Positions 34,889-49,167 are shown, numbered from the stretch's first letter. The stretch: 64,000 nucleotides of DNA from Nectonema munidae (GCA_030549495.1 JAUIRK010000970.1:173501-237500); one strand, 5' to 3'. Made by a program: numbers and translations. The notes: generated by a model from the sequence alone, not told the origin.

Positions 34889-37800
34889 GGTCAACATCAT
34901 ATGGGAATATTGGAGGAAACAAACCGTGATAAAACTTATACGTAAACAAAGAAACTTTGAGTATAGGGAGGTATTCAGGAATATATCATTAGTAGAAATT
35001 TTTTTTTTTTAAATAACAACGAAGTCTTTTTTGAATTATGAATAATTTATCATTTGAAGCAAAAGCATAATTAAATAAATTATACGTTATGTGTGGGAGA
35101 AATAAGCTTTTGAGTTTTGGATGAGCAAAATTTCGCAGTGTACTTTAAAATACTGATTACACAATAACGTTTAATGAATATGTAATTGATGTGATCAGTT
35201 CAGGATAATGTGATATTGATTTTCAAGCTCAATACATTGAAGTTAGAAACTTGGTGAAACTCAAAATGGTCAAAAGATCAATACAAATAATCAATTTTTT
35301 TGTTAGAAGAGAATACTTGCTATTTGGACTTTGTTAACTTTTCAAATTACAAACTGTTATGAAAATAACACACGTAGTGAATAGTTCAAAATTAAACGAT
35401 TTTGAACAAAAGGAAGACTGTTTATTGTAAAGTGATGATTCCTCAATAGCGGAAGTACCAGAATAAAAATACATGCATGCCTCCATATTTATATTTACAT
35501 AGTTTTAAATGTCTACTCAATATATGTTATATTTTATCTAAATTCTACAAAAGGACGAATTTTAAGTTTTTTCTTGTACTAAACCTACATCCAAATTTTA
35601 TACGGACAATCTGCATTCTCAAAAATAGACTGTCACTCACTTCATGCCTCAACAATATCAAACTAGAGAACCAAAAATCCACGAGAGAACCGGCAATCGC
35701 TTCACTATAAAGACAATTCCATAAGTTTATCGGATTCATGAGATAAAATGTTGCACAAATAACTAAAATGCTTTTTACTCATATGTTTTAACGTTAAAAA
35801 AGAAAATATAGAATAGAACATGACTTGATATCAACATCGTAATACACCGGATCCCAAAAACTCCTTTACGTTCAGTGTAAGCAGACGATATCTAATGTAA
35901 AACAGAAGATTTGTATTAAAAGGCATGTCTCTTATTTACTTGCATGGCAACGTCACTTTTATCTACCCAAAGAGGATTCTTGATTTTAAGGTACTTTAAT
36001 ATCAAATTCGTTAAATCACGTCTACTTTTTCTAAGATCAAATGTGTTAAGTCGAAAAACCATTCCTTATATTTTCACCTTAACAAAAAGTTCACAATTTA
36101 TTATTGGTTATATATTTTATTTAATTTCACGTAAGTCACATATGGAAAACAAAAGTGTAAATATTGATATAATTATGGCGCGTATCCTGTCATTTAATAA
36201 AAAGGCTAAAATAACTAAAAGGAATACTGAATTCATCATCATTTTTTTATGATATAAAAAATACTTACAAAATTTTTTGAAAAAGTGATATTTCTTATCT
36301 TACCTCACGTGTTGACAATTTGTAACTCTTAAATATTTTTTGAGATACGCTTAACAATTTCAGGTTTTCATACACGTGTGTAACATGTTTGGGTATTTTA
36401 TATTTGTACAAATGATAAACTAATGCTTGTAGCTGGTTGTGAAATATTTGAAAGATAAAAAGTCATGCGTTTTTACCCAAAAAAAATGGCAAAAATAGAT
36501 AAGATATTGAAAGTGAGAAAATTTAATCAAAGCATGCTTGCAAGTATTTTATATCTTTGTTTTAATTATCGTGATTTGAATTTAAAGTATATAAATTATG
36601 AAATTAGGAAAATACAGAAAAAGATTCAAGGTTATAAAAAAATATTCTCTTATAATTTTCCTTGACCAATTGATATATCCAATGTATAGAGAAAGATAGT
36701 CCAGATTTTTTCGGGATGATTGAATGTTCAGAAAAGTATTTTGCATTAGTTATAGCGTAATTGCCTTTTATACGAAGTTTCAAATTCGAAATCTTATTAG
36801 TATAAATGGAAAACTTGACTATCTTGATAGGAGTAAAGATTTTGCCTATGTGTATCATTGACTTTTTTTGAGAGTTTAATTGAATGTGATATTTCTTTTC
36901 CCGGACTATGTGTATAACCAGGCCCGTCGATCATAGTGCAACACTTTCTCATAGTCCAAGCCCAATTATAATCCGTTTTGCCCCCCCCCCTCCCTCGTAT
37001 TTAGAGTCTGAAGACAGGAGTGTCTATGTTATTTTAAGATTAACTGAAAATACGCAATATAAATATTTGCTAATTTATATGTTATTGCCTAAACACACGT
37101 AATATAAGTTAGTAGACTAAAAACGAAAGTCCAAATAGTTTCCTACAAATAGTGGAGTTCATCTGATTCTATCCTATCTATAAGGTAACAATTTTCTTGT
37201 AGAGTTTATGAGAGTTGGAATGAAATTTGGGAAGAGCTGGGCGCAAAAAAGATATATAAATTCGCGAATTTGCTATTAATTAATTTTTTATTTGAATTAT
37301 TTTGCCATATTCATTTGACTCAATTCCCTGTTGATTCTCCTATATCTTTTTCTTATAACTAATTTCTACTAAACTTTTTCTATAGATATATTGTCTATAA
37401 AATTTCTATGTTATATTGCTTGCATAAATAATAATTGTATATATTTTAATATTTAATTCTATGTATTGAATAATTTTATAAATAGAAAATACGTATAATA
37501 GAGGCGGAGTTGAGGAAAATAGGGGGTGTTAGAGAATAAAATACATAAAATGAATTAAATAAATTAAAGGCTATTTGGTAATAAATAAATAGCTATTTGA
37601 TGGCTGAATTAGTTAATACTCACTTAGTTTAATTCCTATTTTCATTACGCTTTTGTTATTAATGTCATCTTGGGAGGAATAGAAGAGATAGAAATATTCA
37701 AATTTAGATTTGAATGGCGATAAAAAAGTCGTAAAAAGACCAATAGCTGCTTAATTTGTTATTAAAATTTTATGACAGATCCGAATAGCCCATGGATATA

Positions 37801-40380
37801 GTTTGACACACCATGGATAAAAGTAACCCTAATTAAATGAAACTAAAGCATCAATTAAAATTAAATATAAATACTATCGACATTGAGAACAGAGATAAAA
37901 TGTTTATTACTTTCTCAGACAAATCGAAAATGCTAAAATTTTTGTAATTTATGCAAAAATACTTTCACACAAATCTCGCCTCTGGTTCTTAATTGTCAAA
38001 TAAAAATTTTTGTCAAAACAAATCATGGAAGGAAATCTAGCACTATTATAGGAGTGCCTCTAAGGATCATTCTACAACACACTCTTCGCAACTAAATTGA
38101 TATTTTGTACATTATCTTCATTTGTGTTAAAATATAAGAGGTAAGGAGATGAACTTAAATCTTTTTTGAAATGAGAGAGTCTTATAAAATGTTTAAAAAA
38201 TTGACACATACTCATTCTTTTAAAAATGGAAGTGAAAAACTTTAAATTGAAAGATTCTACTTTCGTTGTTCATACATCATCAATCTTGCTTACATGACTT
38301 TCGTAAAATTGCTTAAACTTAAAAATGAACTCTGTAATGGTGATGCAAAATAAATTACTGAATATTTCATTTAAAGCTATTTTGCGTGTCTTTAAATCTG
38401 ATATTTTTCAATCTTTTGTTTTTGAGGTTTTTTCTCTAACAAGACCATATGAATTGGGTTAAAATGCTTTGCATTCAATTGATTAGATGATAAACCTTGC
38501 AGAATTCTTTTATCTTATTTTTTCATATATTTTTTTCAAATTATATAAATATAAACTTGCTATTTTTTATCACGCAACAAAGATTTCCCTTTGCCATCAA
38601 AATTTTTAAACTTAGCTGATCTGTTTACCAATAAAACGGGTCGACGTGATTATTTTATTAGCAAGATACATGAATTTTAATGAAATACGCGTTTGTTTCT
38701 TTATTTTCATGATTATTTTTGTGATTAGATCAAATATGCATTATCAAATTGATTACAAGAAATTAAATTATTTTTGGGGCTGACTAACCTCTTGTTCAAT
38801 TTTTGTTGAATAAAGATGCATACTCATAAACAAAGGATTTTACGCACACAAAAATTGATACGCGAGGAAAAAGTCTTCAAGACTTTGGGAGGGACGGTGG
38901 GAGATGAGGAGCGTGGATTGTAGGAATAAACTAAAAAGTGAGGAGCCATCGTGCTGCATCCTATTTAAAGTCAAGTATGATTTCTACTTGATGGCGAGTC
39001 AGCCGGGATTTATCTTAAGAGTACCTCTTGGTGTCTGAATTTAAATGTTGGTAATAACTTTTTAACACGAATTGGAGAGTATCTCGATAGAAGCAAACGC
39101 CCATCGGTAGCCTGGAGAAAGGATACTTTCGTATCTCTTGTTGATGCTTAGACAATATAAAGCGTTTGCCAGTTCTACCTTTTAATGACCCACTTCCATT
39201 TTTCTTCCAGGTAGTGAAGTTGTGACAGTGGCGTTAGACTTACCTCCTCATTTTTGAACATGGTTTTCGAAGAAGGAAAATTATAAATAAAACAAAGTTT
39301 CTTGTTTTTCTTAGGAAAGAGGGAAACTGGAGAAATAATTTCAGGTATCTTTGTTTCGTTGATGATTTTTCCCTCAATAACGCAGGAAAAATTTTTCACT
39401 TTATGGTCAATCTTTGGTCTTTTGGCCGTTTCATAAAATTATAGAAGCTCCAAAATCTGGCTGAACTGCTAATGATAGGAGAATATTCGTAAGTTAAAAT
39501 TTTACGCACATTTTTGCGAACATTTCCACTTTGAAGACGAGCAGTCAAAAATCGTGTCTGTATCGAGTTCTTCTAACTTTCCCATGTTTTTAACCAAAGA
39601 TTTCATAGGAATATGCCACAATTGGGAAACTCCAATTTCGGATTGGTTGCTGCCTTTCTCTAAGCTCTATTCTTCTTTCGAAGGTGCTTTACCACTTTCC
39701 CCTTCTATAGCTTCTTTTTTTCCCTTCTAGATTTTTCTCATTTTTTTTTTAGCGTTAAAGGACTTTCTGCCCAAAAGATACTGCATAAAAGTGGTTTAGG
39801 CCAACACTCGTTACATAACTTCCAAATAATTTTGAAAGATCATCGAAATCCAAACTTTGGATTTGCTTGTAAATGATTTCTAGCACACCTACAATCATAT
39901 TGTTTTCATGATTTCATAGGTAATTAGCCGAAGCATTGAAGAAGAACAACTCAGAACAACTTTTGCTAAAAATTTACAAAGCCTTCATAGGATGTTTATA
40001 TGGAATATGCCGCAAACGAAACGCTATCGAACTGTTTAGAATCGCTACAACGCCGTGCAATTACAGTTTAGAAGTAACTTTTCACTTGTTTGCATCGCTT
40101 ACAAATATTATCATGATAACTGTCCTGTAGCATTAAAGCCTTGTGTCCCTTATCAGCAAAGTCTATAACTTTCTTATCGATTTTCTCTGATCTATCTCCT
40201 CTTGTACTTCTGCCGCAACTGCTCAACACACTAAACTTTCATTGTTTGCAACACCATTCAAATCTTGATGCTTCTAAGTCCTACCTAACCACTCAACGAA
40301 ATAATAACGTGTTTACACACTTTCCTTGCAATATATGGGATGTCTTATAACTAATTTCCTAGCTTGATCATGTTCTTTTG
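34889..40380. other. Region without a supportable gene
   Basis: AT-rich. A C-rich tract (about 36981-36993) and a GC-richer stretch at 38870-39170 stand out. Frames at 35944-36252 and 36465-36858 have no motif. 39175-40130 is more complex but unidentified. Confidence 0.4.
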
Positions 40381-40600
40381 TGAATGCTGGAGCTTAAAAA
40401 AAACAAAAGGAAATTAGCAGTAAGCGAAAAGAAGATGCTTAGAAAAATTATAGGAGTAACACTAAAAGACCAAAGAAGAACTGAAGAAGTGAGAGAAAAG
40501 ACAGGAGTTAGAATAAGTGTATTGGCAGTAGCGCTGGAAAAAGCGATGGATAAAAAAGTGGATGGAAAAAGAAAGAAAAACAATTTTACAATGGTATAAA
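40381..40600 (+). mobile_element. LINE fragment (C-terminal block)
   Basis: The frame reads KLAVSEKKMLRKIIGVTLKD followed by QRRTEEVREKTGVRISVLA. This is the E.RML RW..G..L.DR.RN...R..LG block that precedes RLRWFGHV in the same LINE class as the 13430-14200 copy. It is truncated on both sides. Confidence 0.65.
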
Positions 40601-41242
40601 TAAATTGTTACAAAAAAGGAGGGGATTCATCGTTTGGCTAAGGATACATGAGTTGTTTGCGAAAGCGCGTCGGGATGAACGAAATCATTTATCGCATATC
40701 CCAAAAGCGAGACTTTAAACTCCAAAGCTACTGTGTCCAAACCCTTTTTCTTCGACATCGTCCTTGGAGATGGCAGTCAAAGATGCTGAGACTTCCTGTC
40801 TACCAAACACTGGTTGACGTCAATTTGGAACGACGCCTTATTATTTATATATGCGTGAAATATTTAAAACACGTTTAATTGAAAACTTCTACGTGATGTA
40901 ACAAAATTGTTAAGATTTTTCGAATCAGCAGATTAACAAGGTTTAGAATATCATAAATAGATTAAAATACAAATTAAAAAGTTTTAAAATGCTGTCCAGT
41001 GTAATTTATCTTTCTTTTTTCAAAAATAATAATTTAATTAGATCAGCAAGGATTGATAGCTAATTGAAAGAGTAGAAGAGCCAACCCAAACATATAGATT
41101 GCAATGTCCAAGAAAGAATATGATATTGATTGGTTACGGTGATGTGAAGAGAATCAAGAATAACATGTGTCGAAGGCATGGTGTAGATGACGATACCAAA
41201 CCAAAGTAAAGGAGAAAGCGCGAATGGAAGGTGATAGGGTGG

Positions 41243-42104
41243 CTATATTAGAAAAGAAGTGAAAATGTACCCATAAATATTAGAGAAGCATCGAACGTGA
41301 ATTTTTTTTCTATTAAATGCATTATGCCAACCTTCAACGGAGTTATTGGTCCTTGGTAAATCGTTTGCAACTCTCTCGTGAACTGACCACAAGTCAATTT
41401 CATATAATGCCTTTCTTCCTCTCCCCTCTGAACGATTCCAGGCCATGTAGCTTCAAAATATTGTAAAAATTCTCCCAATTTTTCATCGGTTTCTTCATCA
41501 CAAGAATAAGTAGTCTCATCTTTGTTTTCGGTAATGCAGTATACTAAACGGTAAAGTCATATTTCGATCAATAAGACCATGAATGGTATATAGTTGTTTT
41601 CCATTAGGCGCCGCTTTGAAAGTTCCATCACAGAACCATCTACTCTTAGACTTCAAAGTGTTGAGATTCTGTGTTGTTGAATATATTTTTACACCATTTT
41701 CATCAAATAATAAGAATGGCTCTCCCCTTGTTGTTATAGTCAAGTTTTCACTTCTAGAAGTTGAATAGCGAACTCTCCTTATTGTTCGAGCTAGAGATTC
41801 TTTTTTGGAAGCTATGGATACTGGAACATCGTTTGTGCACTGATTTATTATAGACGATGGAATTTCTTCAGAATGTTGAGAACGAATTTTTATCTTATGT
41901 ATAACTTTTATTTCTATGAGAACCTTCTTGCTGATGTGAATGCTCTAGAGTTTTGCAAATTAATTCACCTTGCGTTATTGCTCTGCCGTTACAATAATGT
42001 CGCTTTTCACATTTCCAATAAATTCGTTTCACTTTATCTATCACGTATGCATAGCCTTCATGTAGCAGTTTCTTTTCACCCATTTGAGTCTTGATTATTT
42101 CCAT
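41243..42104 (-). mobile_element. Mutator-like (MULE) transposase relic with FLYWCH zinc finger
   Basis: Minus strand, N to C: a FLYWCH finger (42104-41895; HEGYAYVIDKVKRIYWKCEK, then C and HSH ligands); a transposase start, SRWFCDGTFKAAPNGKQLYT with HGLIDRNMTLPFSIL (41743-41516); and a C-terminal block, RTNNSVEGWHNAFN (41446-41243). The catalytic centre between the last two is deleted, and frames shift between blocks. FLYWCH-MULE elements are common in arthropods and other invertebrates. No terminal repeats were located. Confidence 0.75.
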
Positions 42105-42221
42105 TATGATGGGTTTGGTAGAATGGAAATTTATAGAAACTTTTAAATCTTGAAGGAAGTTAATTGGTGACTAAATCTCTAACAGACTGAAAAATAAATG
42201 TAAATTATGATAAATAAATAA

Positions 42222-42425
42222 ATGGATATTTTATTTTCTCTCTCATTATCATTTATCGTTTATCATTTATCTTCCCCCTGTCTTTATCATTTATCATTTA
42301 TCATTGTCTCTTCGATACATTGTTATTTATTCTCTTTCATTATCATTTATCCCTACTGTCTTTATAATTTATCATTGTCTGTTCGACACTTTGTCTTTCG
42401 ACACTATGTCTTTCGACAATCTGTC
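42222..42425 (+). repeat. TTTATCAT simple-repeat tract followed by TTTCGACACTTTG units
   Basis: Irregular TATCATTTATC units (42236-42375) run into three TGTCTTTCGACA-like units (42378-42420). Open frames across it on both strands are products of the repeat. Confidence 0.7.
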
Positions 42426-42639
42426 CACACACGGCTGCTTCTATGATGAGACACTTATTCAATTTATAAAAGCTGTTAATTTGTTTAAAAAAGTGCACTG
42501 CAAAATCGACTTTTTTACAATTATGTGAAAACAAGGAGTTTCAATGGCTTATTTTGCACACTAACTTCAGATGGTTGTCCAAAGGTAATTGTCTGCATCT
42601 CTTTGCATTTTGGGACACGGTTTTATCTCTTTTAGAGCT

Positions 42640-43700
42640 CGAAAAAAAACTTATCATGCAAAAAATGATTTTTCCTACCTAACTGATATATTTGAAGAGC
42701 TAAATTTACTCAACAAACAACTTCAAGGAAGTAATTCCACTTTGTTTCTTGCAGAGAAGCAATTAAAATAATGGAAACTGAAGATTTTCTGGTCAAATCT
42801 TGAAGACGCGAATTTACACATTTTCCTTCTTTAGCTAACATATCTGCATAACTTATTGATGATGATTTACTTGTTTATGTTAATCATTTGAAGGAGTTGC
42901 ATAAATGAAATAGAAAATCTATTTTTTGATTTAATCCAAATGAATATACCTTATTGGTTTGTTATATTGCTATACAAGAAAGCTTTATTGAACTTCAGAA
43001 CAACATAGCAGCAAACTCAAGATTTACACGGAAGATACCAGAAACAACATGCTAAAACGTTTTGTGTGCCGCTTAAGTAAAATAAAAGTTTTTCTTCAAA
43101 ATATTGGTGCTCACTATCCAGAGTTAACACCTGGAAGCTTAGAGGAAAGCTAAGGAAGCTGGATTGCTTCCAGGAAATGGAAGCACGGCATTTTTTATGC
43201 TTGAAAAGTTTTTTTTTGAAAAAAAATTCTCTTTATTAAAGATTTAGAAAAGGGGAATTTAAATCACTTTCCAAATTTATTAGTTTATCTTGAAAAAAAC
43301 AAGATTTCAACCAATAAATAATATTTCAAGACATTGTTTTCAAATATGAGAGAATCTTTTTGCCAAAGGTTTCAAGATTTCAAAAAAAATTAAGCTACAC
43401 TAGCTTTCATAACAAATCCCTTGATTCGAATGTTAAGGCATAAAATTTTTCTCCTTTTTGGTATTGATGGTGCAAGTTTGTTAAGTAAGGAGATGTAGTC
43501 ATCAAAATTTGTTCTTTTTAAAACTGAAATGGAAGAATTAGAAAGAAAAAAATGCAAAGGTTCAACCTTCGTTATCTTGCATGAATTTTATTAAAGGTAA
43601 ACTGAGAAATCAAATTATAGATTCCAATTTGGAAGCTTGTCTCAAATTAAAAACTCTACCTACAGGTCAGAGATTTGGAAACTTTCTAAAGAAATGCAAT
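42640..43700 (+). mobile_element. ZBED5-type hAT transposase relic, heavily broken
   Basis: The plus frame has LTDIFEELNLLNKQLQGSNS, matching the L...F..LN.LN..LQG block of ZBED5/SCAND3-like hATs. It continues with EKQLK and WKLKIFW. Further on, GNLNHFPNLLVYLEKN-like and FSNMRESFCQRFQDF-like segments appear in shifting frames. Many stops; it is much older than the copy at 54-56 kb. The opposite orientation shows they are separate insertions. Confidence 0.6.
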
Positions 43701-44865
43701 CTCACTGCTCACAAAATAAAATTATTTTTTTTAAAACTGATTTTTCAATACTTATAATAAATATTTTAGCATATTTTACATATAAAAAATATTTTTTTAT
43801 GTTTTATAATTTGAAAATTATATTTTAGAAGTCAAAAATTTTGTAAGTTAGATTTATTACATAAAAACTTATTTGAACTTTCTATTTTTATGAGCTAGTT
43901 AATTTTTTATTTATTTTATGGTTCCTAGTCAAAACGTTAAAAAACCAAAAATCCGAAATCAAAATCTTAGGTAATGAAAACCTCTGAAAGGAGGAAAACC
44001 AAAATGTTTGAAAAGAGAAAGAGAAAGCAGGGGATTAGTCTTCAAAATTTTGGTGCTCAAATAATTTAACCTTATCAGTGAAACAATATATCTAAATTGG
44101 AATCAAGATTGTCTGAACCCCTTTCCTCATGATGTGTGCGATTCATTCTCAAATGCTAGCACATATGGGTGTCTATTCGCGTCCTCCTGATTTGTAACTC
44201 CCAAGTTTCGGTAAAATGTATGTATACTTTAAATCATAATCTTACCGTTTCGATGTTTGGCATTTTGAAGGCGAGTATGGTGTAAGTAAAAATGGCAGAA
44301 TATTTATGTTGACTCAGTAGTAGGCTTTAGCAAACAAAATTTCTTCATTGCAGGCAATCTCTGATTTGCGCACACTTTATTTTATTACTACTTTCGAAAT
44401 GCTATAGAAGTTAGGCGCTTTTTCAAAAAGTTTTAAATCTCAACATGCAAATATCATAAAATGCAGTAATTTGTATATCTAAGAAAAACGTTTGAAATAT
44501 TTTTACTTTTTCTTTGCAATAAATTGCCTTCTTCGAACATACTCCTTCATTACTGGTGGATGCTGTTATTCGTGTTGATGTTGTTGATGTGTTGACACAG
44601 AAGAAGGTGGCATGAATAATTTTATGACAATGATGATGTTAATAATTTACTTTCAGATAAGGATAAAGGTAATGTGAGGTAAGCCATAATAATAATCTTT
44701 TTAATTAGTATATCCTTGTTAAAACATATTATCAGGTATAATTTTGCTTTCCATCTAAAAAATAATTAATGAAATTAATTTAGGGGTCAGTGGGATACTA
44801 GCGTCTAAGAAATGAAAATCGTCTACTTTAAATATATAAAATTCTATTTAAGAATGTCTTTGTCG

Positions 44866-44990
44866 GTAAATAGCCTTGTGGTGGGAGCTTAAGACCACGA
44901 TACAGATGGTCGGGGTTCGTTTTCTGAACGTTACTATCCTTACTCATCTTGCCAGCTATGGAAGATTAATCTTTTGGGTGCGATACAACT
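44866..44990 (+). mobile_element. tRNA-derived SINE nested in a GTCTGCTTT-type MITE
   Basis: A-box-like TAGCCTTGTGG (44871-44881) and B-box-like GGTTCGTTTTC (44913-44923), with the ATGGTCGGGGTTCG context resembling the copy at 7.9 kb (ATGGTCTGGGTTCG). It ends in (AAAT)n. The core AAATCGTCTACTTTAAATAT lies just left and AAAGCAGGCCAAATTTG just right, so it splits an older MITE. Confidence 0.55.
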
Positions 44991-45079
44991 AAATAAATAA
45001 AGCAGGCCAAATTTGATATATATCTATACCTTTAAAGATTTAATGCCAGAAAAGCAGGTAACATTTGTAAATTGATAAA

Positions 45080-48000
45080 CTCATTTATGCCTAGTCCGGG
45101 AAGGGAGGGGGGGGGTAATTTGTTCAAACATAGTGTCTATGGGGCGCATAAGCTTTGTCAAAGGCTAGAATTTTACCCGATGAATATTCTCCACAAAATA
45201 TTTACTGACTTTAAAATTGAGATTTCAATTTTCTCTTCTTTTTTACAGTCAATAGCATCAGATTTTCAGCTGATATCATCAACTTACAATTTGACACTGT
45301 GATATAAAACAAATTCATGGATTTTAATCAATATCTTGTTTTTAAGCTTCAGAAAATAACTTCATTTTCTTCAAAAATTCTATGTATCTTTGGTACAACT
45401 CATCTTTCACAATAATTTTTTTCATTTTTTTTTTTAATTTTTTACGGAAAGTAAAAATTGATACTTTTTCCAAACTTTTCATCCAAAAGAACGAAGAAAA
45501 AAATTCAATCCAATAACTTAATTCAAACTTTTTTAATTCTTTTCAATTCATTTATTCTGTTATTGCTGATTTTAGTGATCCTGTCCCTCTTTTGAGGCAT
45601 TGGGGTTTATATCCAGCGTGCAAGAGCTATAATTCGCATTCAAGTGAATTGAGTCTGGCAACCCTGCTATAGTCCTCCTATATTCATCGCCTGCTTGATC
45701 TCAGATCAAATCGGTTAATTCCCCAAGATCAACAAATTGTCTGCGTCATTTAAAAATGAAAACGATATGATGTGAAATCAAGAATTTCTCTACGTCATTT
45801 AAAAGTGGTAGTATTGTTTCAAAGTTTTGATACAATTTATAGTTTTTTCCCCATGAAGACGCTGTGATCAAATAGGTATAAGATAGATTTATCATTTTTT
45901 AGTAAAGCTTAAAAATCAAAACAGACTTATTTGCTTTAACCTCATGCTAAAATCAAAACAAATTGATTTGTTTTACACAAAACGGAAGCCTAAAAATAAA
46001 AACAGGTTAATTAGCTCCAAAATCAATACTTTATGAAAAGCTATTATTTCTTTTTATCAGGAAAAGGGGGAATGTGAATGGGAAACCTGAAGAGAAAACT
46101 TTATGTTAAATACTGAAACAAATCGTTTTAAGGAAAGAAAGAGGTGACACACGTATTTTTTATGTAAAAACTATCCTCCCATATTATGCATGTTACATAT
46201 CGTTTTTGACAAAAATTTTTAGACTGTGATAAAGAGGTTTTCCCAATAGTCTATATACAATAACATATATATGCTTATAGATTAACAGTAAGAAATACAT
46301 TATGCTAATATTTACTTATTAAGACATACTGAAATCCAAGGTTTTTTAAATTCGTATAAAGTAATAATATTTATAATTATATTTATTAAGCGACTTTAAC
46401 GTCAACTTTATCATGTAAATTCGCTGCTAAAAACGATAACTTTTTTCATGGTCCAAAAGTATCAACATCTAATTGAAGTCGGATATCTCATTTTTAGCGC
46501 GCTTTGTTCTTTTTCTTCTTATTTACTTTTCAGGTCATCCACATTGATGGTCGTTCCCTGCTCGCTTATGTATACTCCATCTTTCTTGAAGAAATTGAAG
46601 AATATTTATACTCAAAAATGGAAGAAAATAAAGAACTAATTAATAAGTAGATTAAATATATAGAATAAGGAGGGGGGTTTTGTCCTATGTTATATAAATT
46701 GACCACTTGACAACCTCCTTCTCATAATTATATTAACATTTATTGTACAGATTTGCTTAAATATAATTTTTAACTTCATTATGTAATATACTGTCGAAAT
46801 TCGTGTTGAAACAAGTATCGAGCTTCACGTATTTTTATTATAGTCAAAAAAGACATGAGCAAAAGACATTTAACATTAGGGCACGAGCAAAATAGAGATG
46901 AATGGAGACGCAAAATAATGAAAGATTAGTTTAATTTTGTCTAAAAGTCCGTAGTGGTAAAAACCGGCTAAACCTCAGCGTGCTGGGAACATTAGCCGTA
47001 AAATTGATTATTATTTCAAGTATTTTTATTCATGAAATAACTTTTTAAAAATATTTGAGGATTCCACATTTTGCAACAAAGCTTTTTTCCCTTTTTTTGA
47101 AAGAAACATTTAAGAGCCTGAAAAAGATAACTGTAACTGTAATGGCTTTATTGTCAATAAGACAGAATAACGTTTTTCAAGTTTTTTCACTTACAATATT
47201 TTTTTCAAGAATTTAAAAGCTATTAATCATTCATTTTATTTCAAATTAAATTTTTTTTTATTCTATTATTCATTAAATTAAATTTTGTCTAAATTTTTAA
47301 ATTTAAAAATTTTCAAAGATGGAACTCGAGATTTATTTGATTCTCGTTACAATTATTTTACATATGAACCAGTACTCTACAGGTATACAGACCCGTCTTT
47401 CAACACTAGTCCAAACCACATGACTTCAGTACACAATAAAGTTTTGCGTTTTGAAATCACACGGTTTTCAAGATTATGCTCGAGATGCATGATTACTTCT
47501 ATTGAGTTTTCTTTATCCTTTAAATTGTAACCAAACTTATACACAAAATTAAAAATGAAAACCAAAAGTTTATTTGAAATATAATAAGTTAAAATATTGC
47601 AACTTTTTCATTTTAAAAAAAAAGTCACACATTTGTGTTGATTTCAAACTGTTTTATGTGTGGAGAGAGAAGAGCGCAAATGAAAAATAGAAGATTATGA
47701 GGAAAAGTAAGCAAAGATAAAGAGATAAGTATATTTTAGTGAATATGAATGTCAAAATATGAAAAATTGGGTAGAGAGAAGGGTTGCGCAAAATTTTGCC
47801 CACATTTAGAGAAGTTTTTTTCTGTTCCACGAAAATATTTCAGAATGAAAAAGAAAGTTTTTCTCAAACATTTTCTAGTGAATTTTCTATGGGTATTTAA
47901 CTATACACGCATTTATTCAATACTAAAATAATTCTCTGGCTTGACAAACGACATGAAACCCAAGAAATCACCTGCACACATACACACATAAACGGACACA

Positions 48001-48130
48001 TACACGATCAAACATATGAAGAAACGGTCAGTAACCAGCATCTAATGATATATATGATAAAATGGTAAAACAAGTATAATTATAATGAATATAAGTTTTA
48101 AAAGTCTCTTTATATCTAAAAAAAAATTCT
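45080..48130. other. Intergenic, no gene seen
   Basis: A short G9 tract (about 45108) and a patch at 45590-45680 ending GTCTGGCAACCCTG resemble repeat borders. Nothing else was recognised. Confidence 0.4.
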
Positions 48131-48139
48131 CTCAACGTA

Positions 48140-48365
48140 TATGATCAACGATTGGAACTGTTTGCCTGATTGATTATATTGTTTAATCTCCTTCCTTCAA
48201 TGTTTTTAAGAATAGACTAGATGGCTTTTGGAAGGAAAAAATGTTTGATTATTACTTTTAATATCTTATATGCTTGAATTTTTTCCATCTGCGCTTTAAG
48301 ATATGATGCAATATTTTATAGACTGTTTTGCCTTTTTTTCGTAAATAAAATTATGTTATGTTATG
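48140..48365 (+). mobile_element. CR1-like LINE, extreme 3' end with (TTATG)n tail
   Basis: It encodes INDWNCLPD and, after frame changes, NVFKNRLDGFW, the last block of CR1-type ORF2. A short 3' UTR follows and then TTATGTTATGTTATGTTATT. Short microsatellite tails of this kind are typical of CR1-group LINEs. Confidence 0.7.
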
Positions 48366-49167
48366 TTATTTATTATTATAATTATGCTTTTTAGAATTAA
48401 TATATACATTAATAGAATTTATATCGTTTAAATATTATCCCTGGCCTTGGAATTTTTTTTAAAAAAAAGCAAACTTATTCATTATTATTAGAATTAAACG
48501 TTTTATAATAAATTAAAAGGAATTAAAATAAGTAAAATAATCATTCGCTTTGAATTCTCTCTTTTGACTTTTCTGATAAAAAAAAAGAACTAAATTTTAT
48601 AAATAGAGTAGAATGAATCATTGGAACACAATAAAGCTATGTTAAGTATAAACACGACATATGAGTTCAATCATTTTATAACATCTTTTTTGAAAACCCC
48701 CTTTCAACCTATTTTTACACACGGGCCCAAAATTTTATTCAAAGCCCTAAAAATTTTATTTATAGGAAAAACGAAAAAATATATTAAAATAGAATAATCC
48801 CAATACTTAAAATTTTTGTAATCGATGTCAAAATAATTTGTTGTTTTTTCCTTCAATTTAAAACTTTTAACTTTTGAAGTGTGATGAAAAGTAATGGACC
48901 CAAATCATTTTTCCAGGACCCAAAATGGTCCCTCCCTCAGGGTTATAAAGCCGGCTCTATGACAATGGATCAAGACCATTTTCATATCATGTGCATTTAA
49001 AAGTAAAGACTTGTATTTTTGTCCACGCAGTGCCGATTTGAAAGGAATAAGTCCAATTTTGATACTCATCAATTCACATTGACCCGTTACTTTAGGTAGA
49101 GATGTATCGGATGTGAAATTTTTGAATGAATTCAAATCAAAATATTATGACGTAAAACATAAATAAC

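Noticed and set aside
36908-37102. Frame beginning near CCAGGCCCGTCGATC and containing a C-rich tract
   Set aside because: Resembles a hAT border but no inverse partner or target duplication was found.
39175-39420. Minus-strand frame with ISPVSLFPKKNKK reminiscent of an LTR-type reverse transcriptase block
   Set aside because: One short resemblance only; no neighbouring RT, protease, integrase or terminal repeats. If real it would be a badly decayed fossil; not enough to name a family.
40648-40878. 76-codon plus-strand frame after the LINE fragment
   Set aside because: Composition is coding-like but no domain, splice site or family resemblance was recognised; possibly more LINE sequence.
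42222-42534. Overlapping open frames on both strands
   Set aside because: Produced by the TTTATCAT and TTTCGACA simple repeats.
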